DNA of 64,000 nucleotides from JACWAE01 sp963847595 (GCA_963847595.1 CAWKAJ010000002.1:1054001-1118000), one strand, 5' to 3'. Positions 35,187 through 44,377 are shown, numbered from the stretch's first letter. The notes: generated by a model not told the origin, from the letters alone. Numbers and translations are program-made.

Positions 35187-36416
35187 ATGAAAATATGCCT
35201 CCTTACCTACCGCGGTAATATGTACTGCGGGGGGCAAGGGATATATATCTATCATCTGTCCCGGGAGTTCCAGCGCCTGGGGCATGAAGTCCACGTAATA
35301 TCAGGTCCTCCTTATCCCGAACTGCCCGACGGGGTGAAGCTGTACAGGGTCAAAAGCCACAGCGCATACGTTACCAAATACCACATGGGCAATGATCCCG
35401 GACCAATGCGCAACCCTCTCGATTTGTATGAGGCAGCCGCCACCCGACTGGGCATGTATAGCGAGCCAATGACCTTCAGCATAAGGGCTTACGACGCGAT
35501 AAGGAAGCTAAGCTCCAGGATTAAGTTCGATGTGGTACACGACAACCAGTGCCTGGGGTTCGGCTTGCCCCTGATAAAAAGGCTTAAGCTGCCTCTGGTA
35601 GCAACGATACATCACCCCATGGCTCTGGACCGCGACTCCGACTTTGCCCAGGCCAGAAACCGGATTGAAAAACTGCGCCGCTGGTGGTTCTACTCCCTGT
35701 ATGTTCCCATGCAGTCTTTCGTAGGACGACGCGCTGACCGGGTAATCACAGTTTCGGAATGCTCAGCCAGAGAAATCGAGCGACGCATGGGTGTGCCCGC
35801 GAGCCGGATCAGGGTCGTTTATAACGGTGTCGACACCGATGTCTTCAGGACTCTCGACGGCATGCCCAAGAAGTCCAACAGCTTGATATTTGTAGGGAAC
35901 ACCGAGGACAGGAAAAAGGGCATCAAATACCTGCTGCAAGCCATGAAGATGCTGGAGAATGAGTGCCAGGTGAAGCTGACCATAATTGACGGCGGCGCAC
36001 CTGAGGCGCAGTACGCACCTGCCCTGATGCAGCAGATAAATCTGAATGGGCGCGTTACATTTGCCCGCAGGTTGAGCGGGGGCGACTTAGTGAAATGGTA
36101 CGCTGCAGCGGATATCGCCGTAGTCCCATCCATGTTCGAGGGGTTCGGTCTCCCCGCTGCGGAAGCCATGGCCTGCGAGGTCCCCGTGATAGCGTTTGCC
36201 GCCGGAGCACTGCCTGAGCTGGTGGTCGATGGCGAGACAGGGATACTGGTGCCGCCCGCTGACGTAACCCGATTGGCTGCCGCCATAAAGAAACTGGTGG
36301 AAGACAAGGAGCTGCGCCTGAGGATGGCGAAAGCGGCCCGCAAGAGGGTGGAGCAAAAATTCAACTGGGAAACGGCGGCCAAACAAATCCTCGAGGTCTA
36401 CCAGGAAGTTATCTAG
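35187..36416 (+). CDS. GT4-family glycosyltransferase
   Basis: 409 aa. N-terminal GT-B domain starts MKICLLTYRGNMYCGGQGIY, with the Gly-rich acceptor loop. The C-terminal domain has VFVGNTEDRKKGIKYLLQ-type donor site residues (seen as LIFVGNTEDRKKGIKYLLQA) and the EGFGLPAAEAMACEVPV E-x7-E motif. It is likely membrane-associated, transferring a hexose or mannose to a lipid or glycan. No sugar-pathway neighbours narrow the substrate. Good length for the family. Confidence 0.9.
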   Translation: MKICLLTYRGNMYCGGQGIYIYHLSREFQRLGHEVHVISGPPYPELPDGVKLYRVKSHSAYVTKYHMGNDPGPMRNPLDLYEAAATRLGMYSEPMTFSIRAYDAIRKLSSRIKFDVVHDNQCLGFGLPLIKRLKLPLVATIHHPMALDRDSDFAQARNRIEKLRRWWFYSLYVPMQSFVGRRADRVITVSECSAREIERRMGVPASRIRVVYNGVDTDVFRTLDGMPKKSNSLIFVGNTEDRKKGIKYLLQAMKMLENECQVKLTIIDGGAPEAQYAPALMQQINLNGRVTFARRLSGGDLVKWYAAADIAVVPSMFEGFGLPAAEAMACEVPVIAFAAGALPELVVDGETGILVPPADVTRLAAAIKKLVEDKELRLRMAKAARKRVEQKFNWETAAKQILEVYQEVI

Positions 36417-36533
36417 CCTCTTAATTAAGCCCCTACAGCACAGCGCAGCTTTAAGATTTCAGCCAGATTTTAATTCTCAGACTAAAGCCACGTTTAGAGA
36501 CGCCTCTGCCACCCGTTCATCCCTTGGCCTTTA

Positions 36534-36553
36534 GGGCACAGTGCACTGTGCCC
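36534..36553. repeat. 20-bp perfect palindrome (variable-core family)
   Basis: GGGCACAGTGCACTGTGCCC followed by CCTAC. The same core occurs at 44378-44399. Confidence 0.75.
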
Positions 36554-36703
36554 CTACTCTGCGTAACTTTGTGTTGTGCAACGATGACTTACGAGGTTAT
36601 TGAGGCGAGGAGAGGAGGGGCCCTCCCCCTCCCCTCGCACTGCTGGAGAGAAGGCTACCCTGATTGTATTTACTTTACCAGCCAATCCACCCACATCGGC
36701 AGG

Positions 36704-37153
36704 TCATGGGCCAGGTATCTCGGGGATGGTCTCGTTGCCACCCCAGTAACCATGGCCTCTGCCCCTCATCATCATGCCGCCTTCTCGAGGTAGCTCAAGC
36801 AACGGAGTGTTGGGCTTGGACTGCCACCACTGCAGGTACTGGTCGGCTTGTGCCTGGGTTATCTTTCCCTGGGTGACCATGTTCTGGAGCCAGGTTTGCA
36901 GAGCTTCGCTTTGCATCTGATTTTGGGCCTGGGTAAACGCGGTTTCCAGTTGCTGCGGGTCAATGGTCACTCCAGTGTTCTGCTGGTAGATTGTGGCGAC
37001 CTTATTCAGCAAGTCCTCATATCGAGTATTAGCCTGGGTCTCGTTCCCACTTCCACTTCCACTCTGGGCCAGGGTTACCCCTGCTACTACGCTGCCAATG
37101 ATCGCGGCAATTGCCAGGGCCGCCAGGAGAACTACCTTCTTATTTTTCCACAC
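36704..37153 (-). CDS. Secreted small protein, DUF2680-like
   Basis: 149 aa. A signal peptide (KKVVLLAALAIAAIIGSVVA, then GVTLAQ) is followed by two helical segments with Gln-rich repeats (ETAFTQAQNQMQSEALQTWL; GKITQAQADQYLQWW), as in DUF2680-type exported proteins. The C terminus has a Met/Arg/Gly patch (GGMMMRGRGHGYWGG) that could bind metal. Start preceded by AGGAGGTGAGAAGAGAG. Function unknown. Confidence 0.75.
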   Translation of the reverse strand: MWKNKKVVLLAALAIAAIIGSVVAGVTLAQSGSGSGNETQANTRYEDLLNKVATIYQQNTGVTIDPQQLETAFTQAQNQMQSEALQTWLQNMVTQGKITQAQADQYLQWWQSKPNTPLLELPREGGMMMRGRGHGYWGGNETIPEIPGP

Positions 37154-37568
37154 TCTCTTCTCACCTCCTTTCTACCTGAGCTGCAACGATAAATCTAATC
37201 TCACGACAACCCCAGGATAGCATTCCAATGTGAAATACCCTTAAACTAAGCCACAGTTTCAATGGGAAATGGGCTGCTTCTAGTCTCCTAATATAACCCT
37301 AGATTGTGAAATAATTATGGAGAGATTCTGCTTTCTCTATGCAATGTTCCCCTGTGCGCAAAGGGTTTATGCAGCTATTGCAGCCAGTCACGATGCGGAG
37401 AATAGGCAGGCGAAGGCATTTGAGGCATTAAAAAGGGTAGGTCGGAGCACCCGCTCCAGGACAAGGTCGGAGCAGATGCCCCGACCTACCCATAGTTAAG
37501 CACGAGCAGCAAGAAATTTTATTTTCAAAGAAGTGAGTGTTGCTGAATGTGGATGGCCGAGGGCTAAC
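37154..37568. other. Intergenic region with long hairpin
   Basis: 415 bp between the secreted protein and the diguanylate cyclase stop. It holds one hairpin at 37435-37491. No other feature. Confidence 0.45.
37435..37491. repeat. Hairpin GGGTAGGTCGG...CCGACCTACCC
   Basis: 11-bp perfect outer stem with an inner GGAGC/GCTCC stem. Lies just beyond the 3' end of the minus-strand PAS-GGDEF gene and could act as its transcript end, but has no T-run. Confidence 0.65.
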
Positions 37569-39479
37569 TCATGCGGTGCTTTTAGCGAGAGCCCGTCTGT
37601 TCCGCTTTGGCATACATACGGGCTCTGTCTGCCCATTGGAGAAGACGCAAACCAGACTCTTGCCCAGCCCCTTGGCATTGTACATAGCCTCATCCGCTCT
37701 CTTGATGAGCCCGATCACACCGGATGCATGAACCGGATATGATGCTATGCCGACACTTACACTGATCGATATTTCCTCACCGGATATCTTCAGCCGGCAA
37801 CGCTCCACTTGAGACCTAATTCTCTCACCAATTATGTATGCACCCTTGCTGTCGGTGTCCGGCGCAACCAGCACAAACTCATCTCCTCCCCAGCGAGCGG
37901 CAGTGTCCGAGGCACGAGTATTTTGCCTCAGTATCCTCCCCAATCTCTTAAGAACAACGTCGCCTTCAATATGGCCAAACCGGTCGTTTATTACCTTCAG
38001 ATCGTCCAAATCCATCATCACTAATGACATAGGGGACTCATTTCTGGCAGAGCGGGCGAACTCCCGGTCAAGCTGGTCTAACATATACCGACGATTGTAC
38101 AGCCCGGTAAGGTTGTCGGTGAAGGCAAGGTGCAGCGCCCGTTCATATAGCTGCGCATTGTCGACTGCCATACCTATTTGCATGGTTATGGTATCAAGCA
38201 AACGAGTCGTTGATTGTGAGAATTGTTGAGTGGTGCGGCTGCCGATAATCATCACACCGCGGACCTGCTCTTTAGACAACACCGGTACGACTGCAAAAGA
38301 GTGAATATCTTCGCTCCCAATCCCTATTTTCGTAACTCTGGAATCAAGGTCAACATCCTGGACAATAATCGGTTTTCCCGAACGTGCAACCAGGCCGGTA
38401 AAGCCTTCGTTGAACTTCATGCGTTCTGCCTTTTTGAGAAGTACCTTAGAAACTCCTTGATAAGCCCTGAGAGTCACCTTTTTGGTCTGCTGGTCAAACA
38501 GGAATATAGCGCCTGCGTCGAACCCTGTTACATTCAGCACTTTATCAAGCGCATTCTCCAGCAGCTCCTTAGTATCCAGAGTTCTACTTGCGGTAAGCCC
38601 TATATTGAAGAGCGCCTCAAGCTGGTCAGCATATTCCCGAATCTGTGCCTCGGCCTTCCTGATATCCGAGATGTCCATCAGCGACCCCAGTACGGAGCGC
38701 TTCCCGTCGAATTGAATCGACATGAGCCTATCCAGTACCAACACAGCCTCGCCATCTTTTCTGATGAACCTGTACTCGTATGGCAGACTGCTCTGGACTT
38801 TCAGAATCTCTACCGCTTTCCTGTGGACAAACTCCCTGTCGTCCGGATGAATGTAGTCAAGAGAATATTTATCTATGAGATCCCCAGCCGAATAGCCGGT
38901 AATTCTCTCGAAGAGACGGTTCACGTACTGGAAGCGTCCTTCCTGCAACAGGTAGATGCCTGTCCCCGCTGTGGCCAGCATGCCTCTAGACATCTGTTCG
39001 CTCCGACGCAATGCCTCCTCAATGCGCTTGCGCTCGGTAATGTCCCGCACAACTGCGACGAAGGCCCTGGGCTTGTCATCGGTATCCTTTATCAGGGAAG
39101 CAGTAAAGCTGAGGGGGACCCTCTTGCCATCCTTGTTCAGGGCATCCATGTCAATGGGATCGGCGAAGCCTCTGTCAATTACTTGTTTGAGAATCTCCGC
39201 CGCCTTATTTGAGTTCTCTTTCTTCCCCCGATATGTGGGCAACTCCAGAGCAGACTTGCCCACCAGCTCATCGGCATTGTAGCCCAGCATCTTTTCGAAT
39301 GCCCTGTTAACATAGACTACTTCACCGTCCATGCTGACCAGAACGATGCCATCAAGCAGCCCGTCTAAGATGGCTGCAGCAAGCTCGCCGTCCCGGAGCA
39401 GGCTATCCGTAACTGTGCTTTTGTTCAGCTCCCCTTTTTGCGCGTGTTCCGTGTTTGATGCCGATATTCCCCTGGTCAT
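37569..39479 (-). CDS. PAS-PAS-GAF-GGDEF diguanylate cyclase
   Basis: 636 aa. Two PAS domains (about 30-150 and 155-275; DITERKRIEEALRRSEQ), a GAF domain (about 290-440) and a GGDEF domain (about 455-615) with an intact WGGDEF active site. The product-inhibition site RASD lies five residues before it. It makes cyclic di-GMP and is probably feedback-inhibited. No transmembrane segments. The HD-GYP protein at 5.3-6.4 kb is the only obvious opposing enzyme in the window. Confidence 0.94.
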   Translation of the reverse strand: MTRGISASNTEHAQKGELNKSTVTDSLLRDGELAAAILDGLLDGIVLVSMDGEVVYVNRAFEKMLGYNADELVGKSALELPTYRGKKENSNKAAEILKQVIDRGFADPIDMDALNKDGKRVPLSFTASLIKDTDDKPRAFVAVVRDITERKRIEEALRRSEQMSRGMLATAGTGIYLLQEGRFQYVNRLFERITGYSAGDLIDKYSLDYIHPDDREFVHRKAVEILKVQSSLPYEYRFIRKDGEAVLVLDRLMSIQFDGKRSVLGSLMDISDIRKAEAQIREYADQLEALFNIGLTASRTLDTKELLENALDKVLNVTGFDAGAIFLFDQQTKKVTLRAYQGVSKVLLKKAERMKFNEGFTGLVARSGKPIIVQDVDLDSRVTKIGIGSEDIHSFAVVPVLSKEQVRGVMIIGSRTTQQFSQSTTRLLDTITMQIGMAVDNAQLYERALHLAFTDNLTGLYNRRYMLDQLDREFARSARNESPMSLVMMDLDDLKVINDRFGHIEGDVVLKRLGRILRQNTRASDTAARWGGDEFVLVAPDTDSKGAYIIGERIRSQVERCRLKISGEEISISVSVGIASYPVHASGVIGLIKRADEAMYNAKGLGKSLVCVFSNGQTEPVCMPKRNRRALAKSTA

Positions 39480-39660
39480 TTTGGATTACTCCTTCACTGT
39501 CCTGTAAATGTGTGCCAATGAGAAACTTAACAGCTAACTGATTGAAGTCCGTTTCTGATTAACACTATAAAACTAACACATGCTGCCAAGGGTATCTACC
39601 GTACAAAAGAGCTAATTTGGGGTAGGAAAATGGTACTTTAGCGGGAGAAATGGGGAACTC

Positions 39661-39870
39661 TCAAGGCACCTCGAACACTATCTCGTAAGCACAGCGTATT
39701 GCCCCGGTCTCGCACACCGCCTCACAATAGGCACACCAATCGCAATCGGCAGTTTCCACGGCTGCGACCACAGGGCCATTGACTAATACCAGGCCGCCGC
39801 GCTCGCAGACGGTGACACATAGCCCGCAGCCATTGCATTTCGTGGGGTCTATTTCAGGGAATATCGCCAT
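39661..39870 (-). CDS. 2[4Fe-4S] ferredoxin-like protein
   Basis: 69 aa. First cluster CNGCGLCVTVCERGG, second CDWCAYCEAVCETGA: Cys spacing C-x2-C-x2-C-x3-C in both, though the second lacks the Pro that normally follows the fourth Cys. Small cytosolic electron carrier. It stands alone, 170 bases after the diguanylate cyclase start on the same strand. Confidence 0.88.
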   Translation of the reverse strand: MAIFPEIDPTKCNGCGLCVTVCERGGLVLVNGPVVAAVETADCDWCAYCEAVCETGAIRCAYEIVFEVP

Positions 39871-39994
39871 CTCTTACTATCTCAATTTCAATTATAGGCT
39901 ATTTATGTTGAAATGCAAGACAATCATACGTGTTAGTACATTCAAGCCGACAACGCGCTGTAGCGCTTCAGGCTATCTTAGCGAATAGCCCCAT

Positions 39995-40423
39995 CTAAGT
40001 CTGCCCTGGCGGCGGGATAACACCGAGTTGCAGCATCATACCAAATAGGTCAATGAGTTCCCAATCCTCCGCTATCCTTTCGCCCACAAAGCGGTTTATA
40101 CAAATTACGGTTGTTGCTATCTGCTTCCCTGTTGGAGGTATTCCCATCAGTTCACCTTTATGGGTTCCACGGCCAGTGACACGGCTCACCACCTTGTCGC
40201 CTTCAGCGAATATGTCCTCAACATCAAAACGCAAATCAGGAAATGCGTTGAAGAACATGCTGAGGAATTGCTTTAGACCCTCCCTTCCTCGTACCTCTTT
40301 GCCGGCAGACCCATGAAACACATAATCCTTAGTGACAAGGTTACCTATTGCGTCCAAGTTCCTACCATTGAAGACTTCCTCCCAGAAACGGCGGGCGATG
40401 GCCTTGTTTTTGTCTAATGACAT
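39995..40423 (-). CDS. SnoaL-like polyketide cyclase / ester cyclase family protein
   Basis: 142 aa from the ATG at 40423 (AAAGGAG seven bases upstream); the frame is open further upstream but without a ribosome site. Starts NKAIARRFWEEVFNGRNLDA and has GKEVRGREGLKQFLSMFFNA, FPDLRFDVEDIF and GIPPTGKQIATTVICINRF, typical of the SnoaL-like NTF2 fold. Enzymatic role unknown. It is transcribed from the second symmetric promoter (40499-40534) with a leader of about 75 bases, opposite to the PD-(D/E)XK-like gene. Confidence 0.85.
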   Translation of the reverse strand: MSLDKNKAIARRFWEEVFNGRNLDAIGNLVTKDYVFHGSAGKEVRGREGLKQFLSMFFNAFPDLRFDVEDIFAEGDKVVSRVTGRGTHKGELMGIPPTGKQIATTVICINRFVGERIAEDWELIDLFGMMLQLGVIPPPGQT

Positions 40424-40498
40424 GGCACACTCCTTTCTCACTTTACGTCCGATTAGCATGTGCCTCACTTCACTATTGTTTAGCTTGCAATATACTTC

Positions 40499-40534
40499 TT
40501 GCACCATTATACGAATCGCGGTAGAATGTCGCAA
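40499..40534. promoter_or_regulatory. Symmetric divergent promoter, copy 2
   Basis: Plus strand TTGCAC (40499-40504), 17 bp, TAGAAT (40522-40527). Minus strand TTGCGA (complement of 40529-40534), 17 bp, TATAAT (complement of 40506-40511). Shares CATTATAC and GTAGAATGTCGCAA with copy 1 at identical spacing. Confidence 0.75.
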
Positions 40535-40590
40535 TTGTTGAATTGTTGGGCAAAGATGAAGTATGACTACAGAACACGAAAAACTGACCA

Positions 40591-41730
40591 GTGACTACTA
40601 CTGTAAGGCAAAGGCTCATTATGGATACTTGGGCATTTCACCTCGACGATGTAAGACGAAGCGATAGTCTGACCAAAGATGAGAAAAAGGATATCCTTGA
40701 TGGTCTGACAAAGCTAAGCCAAATATTTGACGATGATTGGCTTCAGCGGATTAGACAAGAGAGACATCCCCTTCTTGGCTATCTTCTAAATAAAGCACCA
40801 TGGTCTCAGCTATATTTAGCCGATTTCGGAAGGAAGTTAGCTACTTTGAAAGGACTCGCTAAGTTCGAAGAACTTCGCGAGCGGCTTAGAGATAGCAAAA
40901 GATACATAGGGGCGGAGGCTGAAGTGGAGATAGCAGCCAAACTCATGGTCGGTGGCATTAACGATATTGAATTGTATCCCAAAGTTCAGGTTGGAGGCAG
41001 AACAAAAGAGCCCGATATAAGAGCTGTAGTGGACGGAGAGGTCGTTTATTTCGAAGTTTCCTCTTTGGGAGAATCAGAAGATGCTGTCAAAGCTCAGGAG
41101 ACGCAACTAGAGTTAGTGCCTCCGCTATTCGATCCTGAGATAATATGTTTTTGTCAGATACACAAGATACTCTCAAAGCCTCGTCGCGAGGAGTTCAGGG
41201 CCAAAATACAGGAAGCTTTCGTAGAGGTGAAAAGGACAAAGGGGCACTGCTATATAGGAGAGCCTGGTGTATTGGATTATCTTGCGATACACCGAAACAA
41301 ACAAGAGGATTGCAACGTGCTGGTTGAGCACTTCAGAATGAAGATGGAAATTAGTGGCCCCCCTTTTGAACGCGATGATGCTAAAAGGCTCAACCTGAAG
41401 GTGAAAAAGGAGAGCCGACAACTACCTGAGGATAGTCCAGGGGTTATCGTTGTTTTGGGGAGCCTTTTATACTTTGGCTCAATAGAATCATTTTACGAGG
41501 ATTTAATCTACCAAATCGAAGAAACGATATACGATCAAGACAAACTTATTGCAGGAGTTATAATAAGCAAGACAGGCGACTTTGGACAGACGAGCGAGGT
41601 TCACAAGAAGCCCCACTACATCCTACATCGCAAATCCCGCAATTTGGTAGATGAGAGCGTTACAGTCATCAGGAACAGATATTCCAAATTCATAATCAAT
41701 GAGAAGATTATAAACGTATTTGTGAGTTAG
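40591..41730 (+). CDS. Hypothetical protein with possible PD-(D/E)XK nuclease-like core
   Basis: 379 aa if started at the GTG at 40591; an ATG at 40621 is possible and an ATG at 40563 in another frame is blocked after 34 codons. Start uncertain. An N-terminal helical region (LTKDEKKDILDGLTKLSQ) is followed by GAEAEVEIAAKLMVGG, EPDIRAVVDGEVVYFEVSS, which has the order Glu, Asp, Glu-x-Ser of a nuclease-like fold with Ser instead of Lys. The second half is alpha/beta and charged. A+T-rich; it is the partner of the SnoaL-like gene on a symmetric promoter like the TIR pair. Confidence 0.72.
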   Translation: MTTTVRQRLIMDTWAFHLDDVRRSDSLTKDEKKDILDGLTKLSQIFDDDWLQRIRQERHPLLGYLLNKAPWSQLYLADFGRKLATLKGLAKFEELRERLRDSKRYIGAEAEVEIAAKLMVGGINDIELYPKVQVGGRTKEPDIRAVVDGEVVYFEVSSLGESEDAVKAQETQLELVPPLFDPEIICFCQIHKILSKPRREEFRAKIQEAFVEVKRTKGHCYIGEPGVLDYLAIHRNKQEDCNVLVEHFRMKMEISGPPFERDDAKRLNLKVKKESRQLPEDSPGVIVVLGSLLYFGSIESFYEDLIYQIEETIYDQDKLIAGVIISKTGDFGQTSEVHKKPHYILHRKSRNLVDESVTVIRNRYSKFIINEKIINVFVS

Positions 41731-41787
41731 TTAATCTCTGGAGAGCGGTATTTTAAAGAGCCATGTTGTCAGCCCCCACTTCCGCTC

Positions 41788-41887
41788 CTCGTGGATGTTA
41801 TCATCCACGAGCGGCTAACTGGTCAAGCACGGCTGCGGATGATAACATCCGTAGCGAGGGACAAGGGCGCACAGCAGTGCGCCCTTG
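41788..41887. repeat. Three consecutive palindromes
   Basis: CTCGTGGATG-TTAT-CATCCACGAG (41788-41811), GCTGCGGATG-ATAA-CATCCGTAGC (41832-41855, one wobble) and CAAGGGCGCAC-AGCA-GTGCGCCCTTG (41862-41887). The first two are mirrored versions of each other with TTAT and ATAA loops. They lie between convergent genes and may terminate both, though T-runs are short. Confidence 0.7.
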
Positions 41888-41892
41888 CGATC

Positions 41893-42078
41893 CTACCGAC
41901 CTGCACCGAGCTTCAGACCACCAATGGTTACGACAAAGGTACCGCCTAGCACAAGTGCGATGATGAAGAGGCTCTTGATATCCTCCCAGTGGTCATTGAT
42001 AAACTGATAACCCAGCAATATGACCACCACCACAACCACTGCCGCAACTACAGCGATTGCTAGTTTTGTGCCGTCCAT
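41893..42078 (-). CDS. Small two-helix membrane protein, 61 aa
   Basis: Two hydrophobic helices: LAIAVVAAVVVVVVILLGYQ and LFIIALVLGGTFVVTIGGLK, joined by an acidic turn. AAGGAGGGGGAGTGTT precedes the ATG. Probably a small inner-membrane or membrane-associated peptide; no family recognised. Confidence 0.75.
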   Translation of the reverse strand: MDGTKLAIAVVAAVVVVVVILLGYQFINDHWEDIKSLFIIALVLGGTFVVTIGGLKLGAGR

Positions 42079-42368
42079 AACACTCCCCCTCCTTCCACCA
42101 CAACATACTGTGGCCCTGAGTCTAAATTATCGCAGCCTCCTTTCACTCTGTTGCTATGATATCCATTCTCTTCAACTCTACGCATCATGTCCGAAAATTC
42201 ATCAGTGAAACAATTTCTCATCACTGAAATAAATACCACGGAGAGAGGACAATGTCAAGTAATTTTAGGGCGGTTTTCAAAAATAGTTAGGAAGTACCAA
42301 AAAATGAAGCTGTATCAGCAGGTGGGTTGCGGTAACAAGCTAGAAACTCAAAGATGCGAAAGCAGCTC

Positions 42369-42396
42369 GTAGGGGCTGAAAATTTTCAGCCCCTAC
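42369..42396. repeat. 28-bp perfect palindrome (variable-core family)
   Basis: Arms GTAGGGGC/GCCCCTAC around the core TGAAAATTTTCA; every base pairs. Confidence 0.85.
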
Positions 42397-42418
42397 AGGG
42401 TTGGATCGATGCTCAGGC

Positions 42419-42453
42419 GCCGTTCATGGTCCGACAGGTTCACCACGAACGGC
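42419..42453. repeat. Inverted repeat, reverse copy of 27441-27473
   Basis: GCCGTTC-ATGGT...ACCAC-GAACGGC, with GACAGGTTC in the loop. The 27.4-kb copy runs the other way. Confidence 0.7.
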
Positions 42454-42466
42454 GATGTGCTCCTGG

Positions 42467-43996
42467 TTAGAGAGCTCGCCCGTAGATGGTTGTCAGTTCT
42501 CTGAGCCTGGTTTTGATTTCGTCGGTGAGCATGTCTCGGGTAAAACGCCAGGCCCAGTTACCATTGGCCGTGGCGGGACGGTTCATCCTGGCTTCGGCGC
42601 CCAGGCCTAAAACATCCTGTAAAGGGATGATTGCGGTATCGGCAACTGACATCAGGGCCAAACGGATGAAGTCCCAGTTGACCTCTCTGCCATCGCTCCC
42701 CATATACTTCAAGGCAAGGCGTCTCTCGGCTTCCCTGATTTCTCTGCTCTGAGTGGTGTCGCCGGGAACCTCTTCTTTAAACCAGCCGATAGTGGTGTTG
42801 TTATCGTGGGTGCCGGTGTAGACCACGCAGTTGCGTGGGTAGTTGTGAGGCCGGTAGTCGTCGGCTTTAGGGTCGTTGCCAAAGGCGAACTGGAGCACTC
42901 TCATCCCGGGGAATCCCAAACGCTCCCTCAGGGCATCCACCTCGGGCGTGATGACGCCTAAATCCTCGGCGATGATGGGCACATCGCCCAGGGCTTTCTT
43001 GATGGCTTCGAATAACGCAGCGCCCGGGCCGGGCACCCAGCGTCCGTTGCGGGCGGTCGTATCTCCGCCAGGGACCTCCCAGTATTTCTCGAAGCCGCGG
43101 AAATGGTCGAGCCTGACGATGTCCACCAGCGAGAGTGTGGCCTGGATACGTTCAATCCACCAGGCATAGCCATCCTTCGCCATGACATCCCAGCGATAGA
43201 GAGGGTTGCCCCAGAGCTGGCCGGTGGCGCTGAAGTAGTCGGGCGGCACGCCGGCAACCAGCGTAGGTTTGCCGCTTTTGTCGAGATAGAACAGCTCGGG
43301 ATGCAGCCACACTGTAGCGCTATCGAGTGCAATGAATATGGGCATGTCGCCGAAAAGCCTGATGCCGCGGTCGTTACAATATTTTTTGAGCCTGGACCAC
43401 TGTTTGAAGAACTGGAACTGCTGGTATTTGTGGCACCTGATTTCGCGTGCCAGCTTCTTGCTCCAGCGCTTGAGGGCTGCGGGACGCCGCAGCTTTATGT
43501 CGTCTTCCCACATATTCCAGGCAGCATCGTCATGGGCCTCCTTCAATGCCGTGTAAAGCGCATAGCCGTCGAGCCACGAGGCTTTGTCATCGCAGAAGGA
43601 GTCGAACTCGGCTCGCTGTCCCGGAGAGGCTTTCTCCTCGAAGACCTGGAATGACTTTTGCAGGAGGTGGAGCTTGAAGGCTCTGACTGCGTCGAAGTCA
43701 ACGGAATGCTCGGGGAAATGAGGCACATCTGCCAGGTCGGCAGCTTGCAGCAGGCCTGCTTCGACCAGGGTCTCCAGGCTCAGGAGCAGGGGGTTGCCGG
43801 CGAACACCGAATTGCAATAGTAGGGGGAATTGCCAAGGCCTATGGGGCCCAGCGGCAACACCTGCCAGAGACGCTGTTTGGTATCAGCCAGGAAATCGGC
43901 GAAACGATAGGCCTCGCTGCCGAGGTCGCCGATGCCGAAGCGACCAGGCAGGGAGGTGGGATGGAGCAGGATGCCGCTACACCTGGAAGAAGTCAT
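42467..43996 (-). CDS. malQ: 4-alpha-glucanotransferase (amylomaltase)
   Basis: 509 aa. Starts with the family signature SGILLHPTSLPGRFGIGDLG. GH77 catalytic residues: nucleophile Asp in IVRLDHFRGF, acid/base Glu in IIAEDLGVIT and stabilising Asp in YTGTHDNNT. It disproportionates malto-oligosaccharides, feeding glucose units to the phosphorylase encoded on the same strand at 46.6-48.7 kb. Usual length for the family (about 500). Start TAAAATG has no strong SD. Confidence 0.95.
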   Translation of the reverse strand: MTSSRCSGILLHPTSLPGRFGIGDLGSEAYRFADFLADTKQRLWQVLPLGPIGLGNSPYYCNSVFAGNPLLLSLETLVEAGLLQAADLADVPHFPEHSVDFDAVRAFKLHLLQKSFQVFEEKASPGQRAEFDSFCDDKASWLDGYALYTALKEAHDDAAWNMWEDDIKLRRPAALKRWSKKLAREIRCHKYQQFQFFKQWSRLKKYCNDRGIRLFGDMPIFIALDSATVWLHPELFYLDKSGKPTLVAGVPPDYFSATGQLWGNPLYRWDVMAKDGYAWWIERIQATLSLVDIVRLDHFRGFEKYWEVPGGDTTARNGRWVPGPGAALFEAIKKALGDVPIIAEDLGVITPEVDALRERLGFPGMRVLQFAFGNDPKADDYRPHNYPRNCVVYTGTHDNNTTIGWFKEEVPGDTTQSREIREAERRLALKYMGSDGREVNWDFIRLALMSVADTAIIPLQDVLGLGAEARMNRPATANGNWAWRFTRDMLTDEIKTRLRELTTIYGRAL

Positions 43997-44064
43997 TTTA
44001 CGTTATTCTCCACTTAAACATTGCCTTTGAGTTATCCATTAAGGGGTTAATGGAATAATCTAAT

Positions 44065-44250
44065 CAACCCCCTATATCCCCCAATTTTGGGGGATTTTAG
44101 AAAATTTGGGGGACACCCCCATGCCCCCGGCAGGAGGAATCCTGCACCTCTTAATCAAAACCACTAAATCACCAGTCTTGGGGGATTTCTAAATATTTGG
44201 GGGACACCCCCAAGCCCTCGGCAAAGGGGCTTTGCCCCTCTGCACTCCCA
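44065..44250. repeat. MITE-like elements, copies 2 and 3 in tandem
   Basis: Both carry CCCCCA...TGGGGG and the invariant TTGGGGGACACCCCCA (44106-44121 and 44197-44213). Only the second keeps AGGGGC-TTTG-CCCCT and TGCACTCCC. Terminal inverted repeats are not clear here. Confidence 0.65.
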
Positions 44251-44377
44251 AATCCCCCTTACCCCCTTTACAAAAGGGGGGATTCTGAAGTCTTGCTTCC
44301 GCAGGGACGATATTTATGTAATCCCCCTTGCCCCCTCCCTGGTCTAAGCCAGGGACAGGTTTAGAAAAGGGGAAGAT

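Larger units (their letters stand above)
42079..42466. other. Intergenic region with palindrome and inverted repeat
   Basis: 388 bp. The 28-bp palindrome at 42369-42396 and the GTTCGTGG-type inverted repeat at 42419-42453. A 61-codon frame at 42187-42372 lacks a ribosome site and ends in the palindrome, so it is not called. Confidence 0.5.

Noticed and set aside
37317..37499. 60-codon plus-strand frame
   Set aside because: Arg/Ser-rich, ends in a hairpin repeat, no ribosome site.
40563..40667. ATG-started 34-codon frame at the head of the PD-(D/E)XK-like gene
   Set aside because: It ends after 34 codons in a different frame. It could indicate a frameshift at the gene start, but nothing in the downstream protein demands extra residues.
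42187..42372. 61-codon plus-strand frame
   Set aside because: No ribosome binding site, no family resemblance, and its stop lies in a repeated palindrome.
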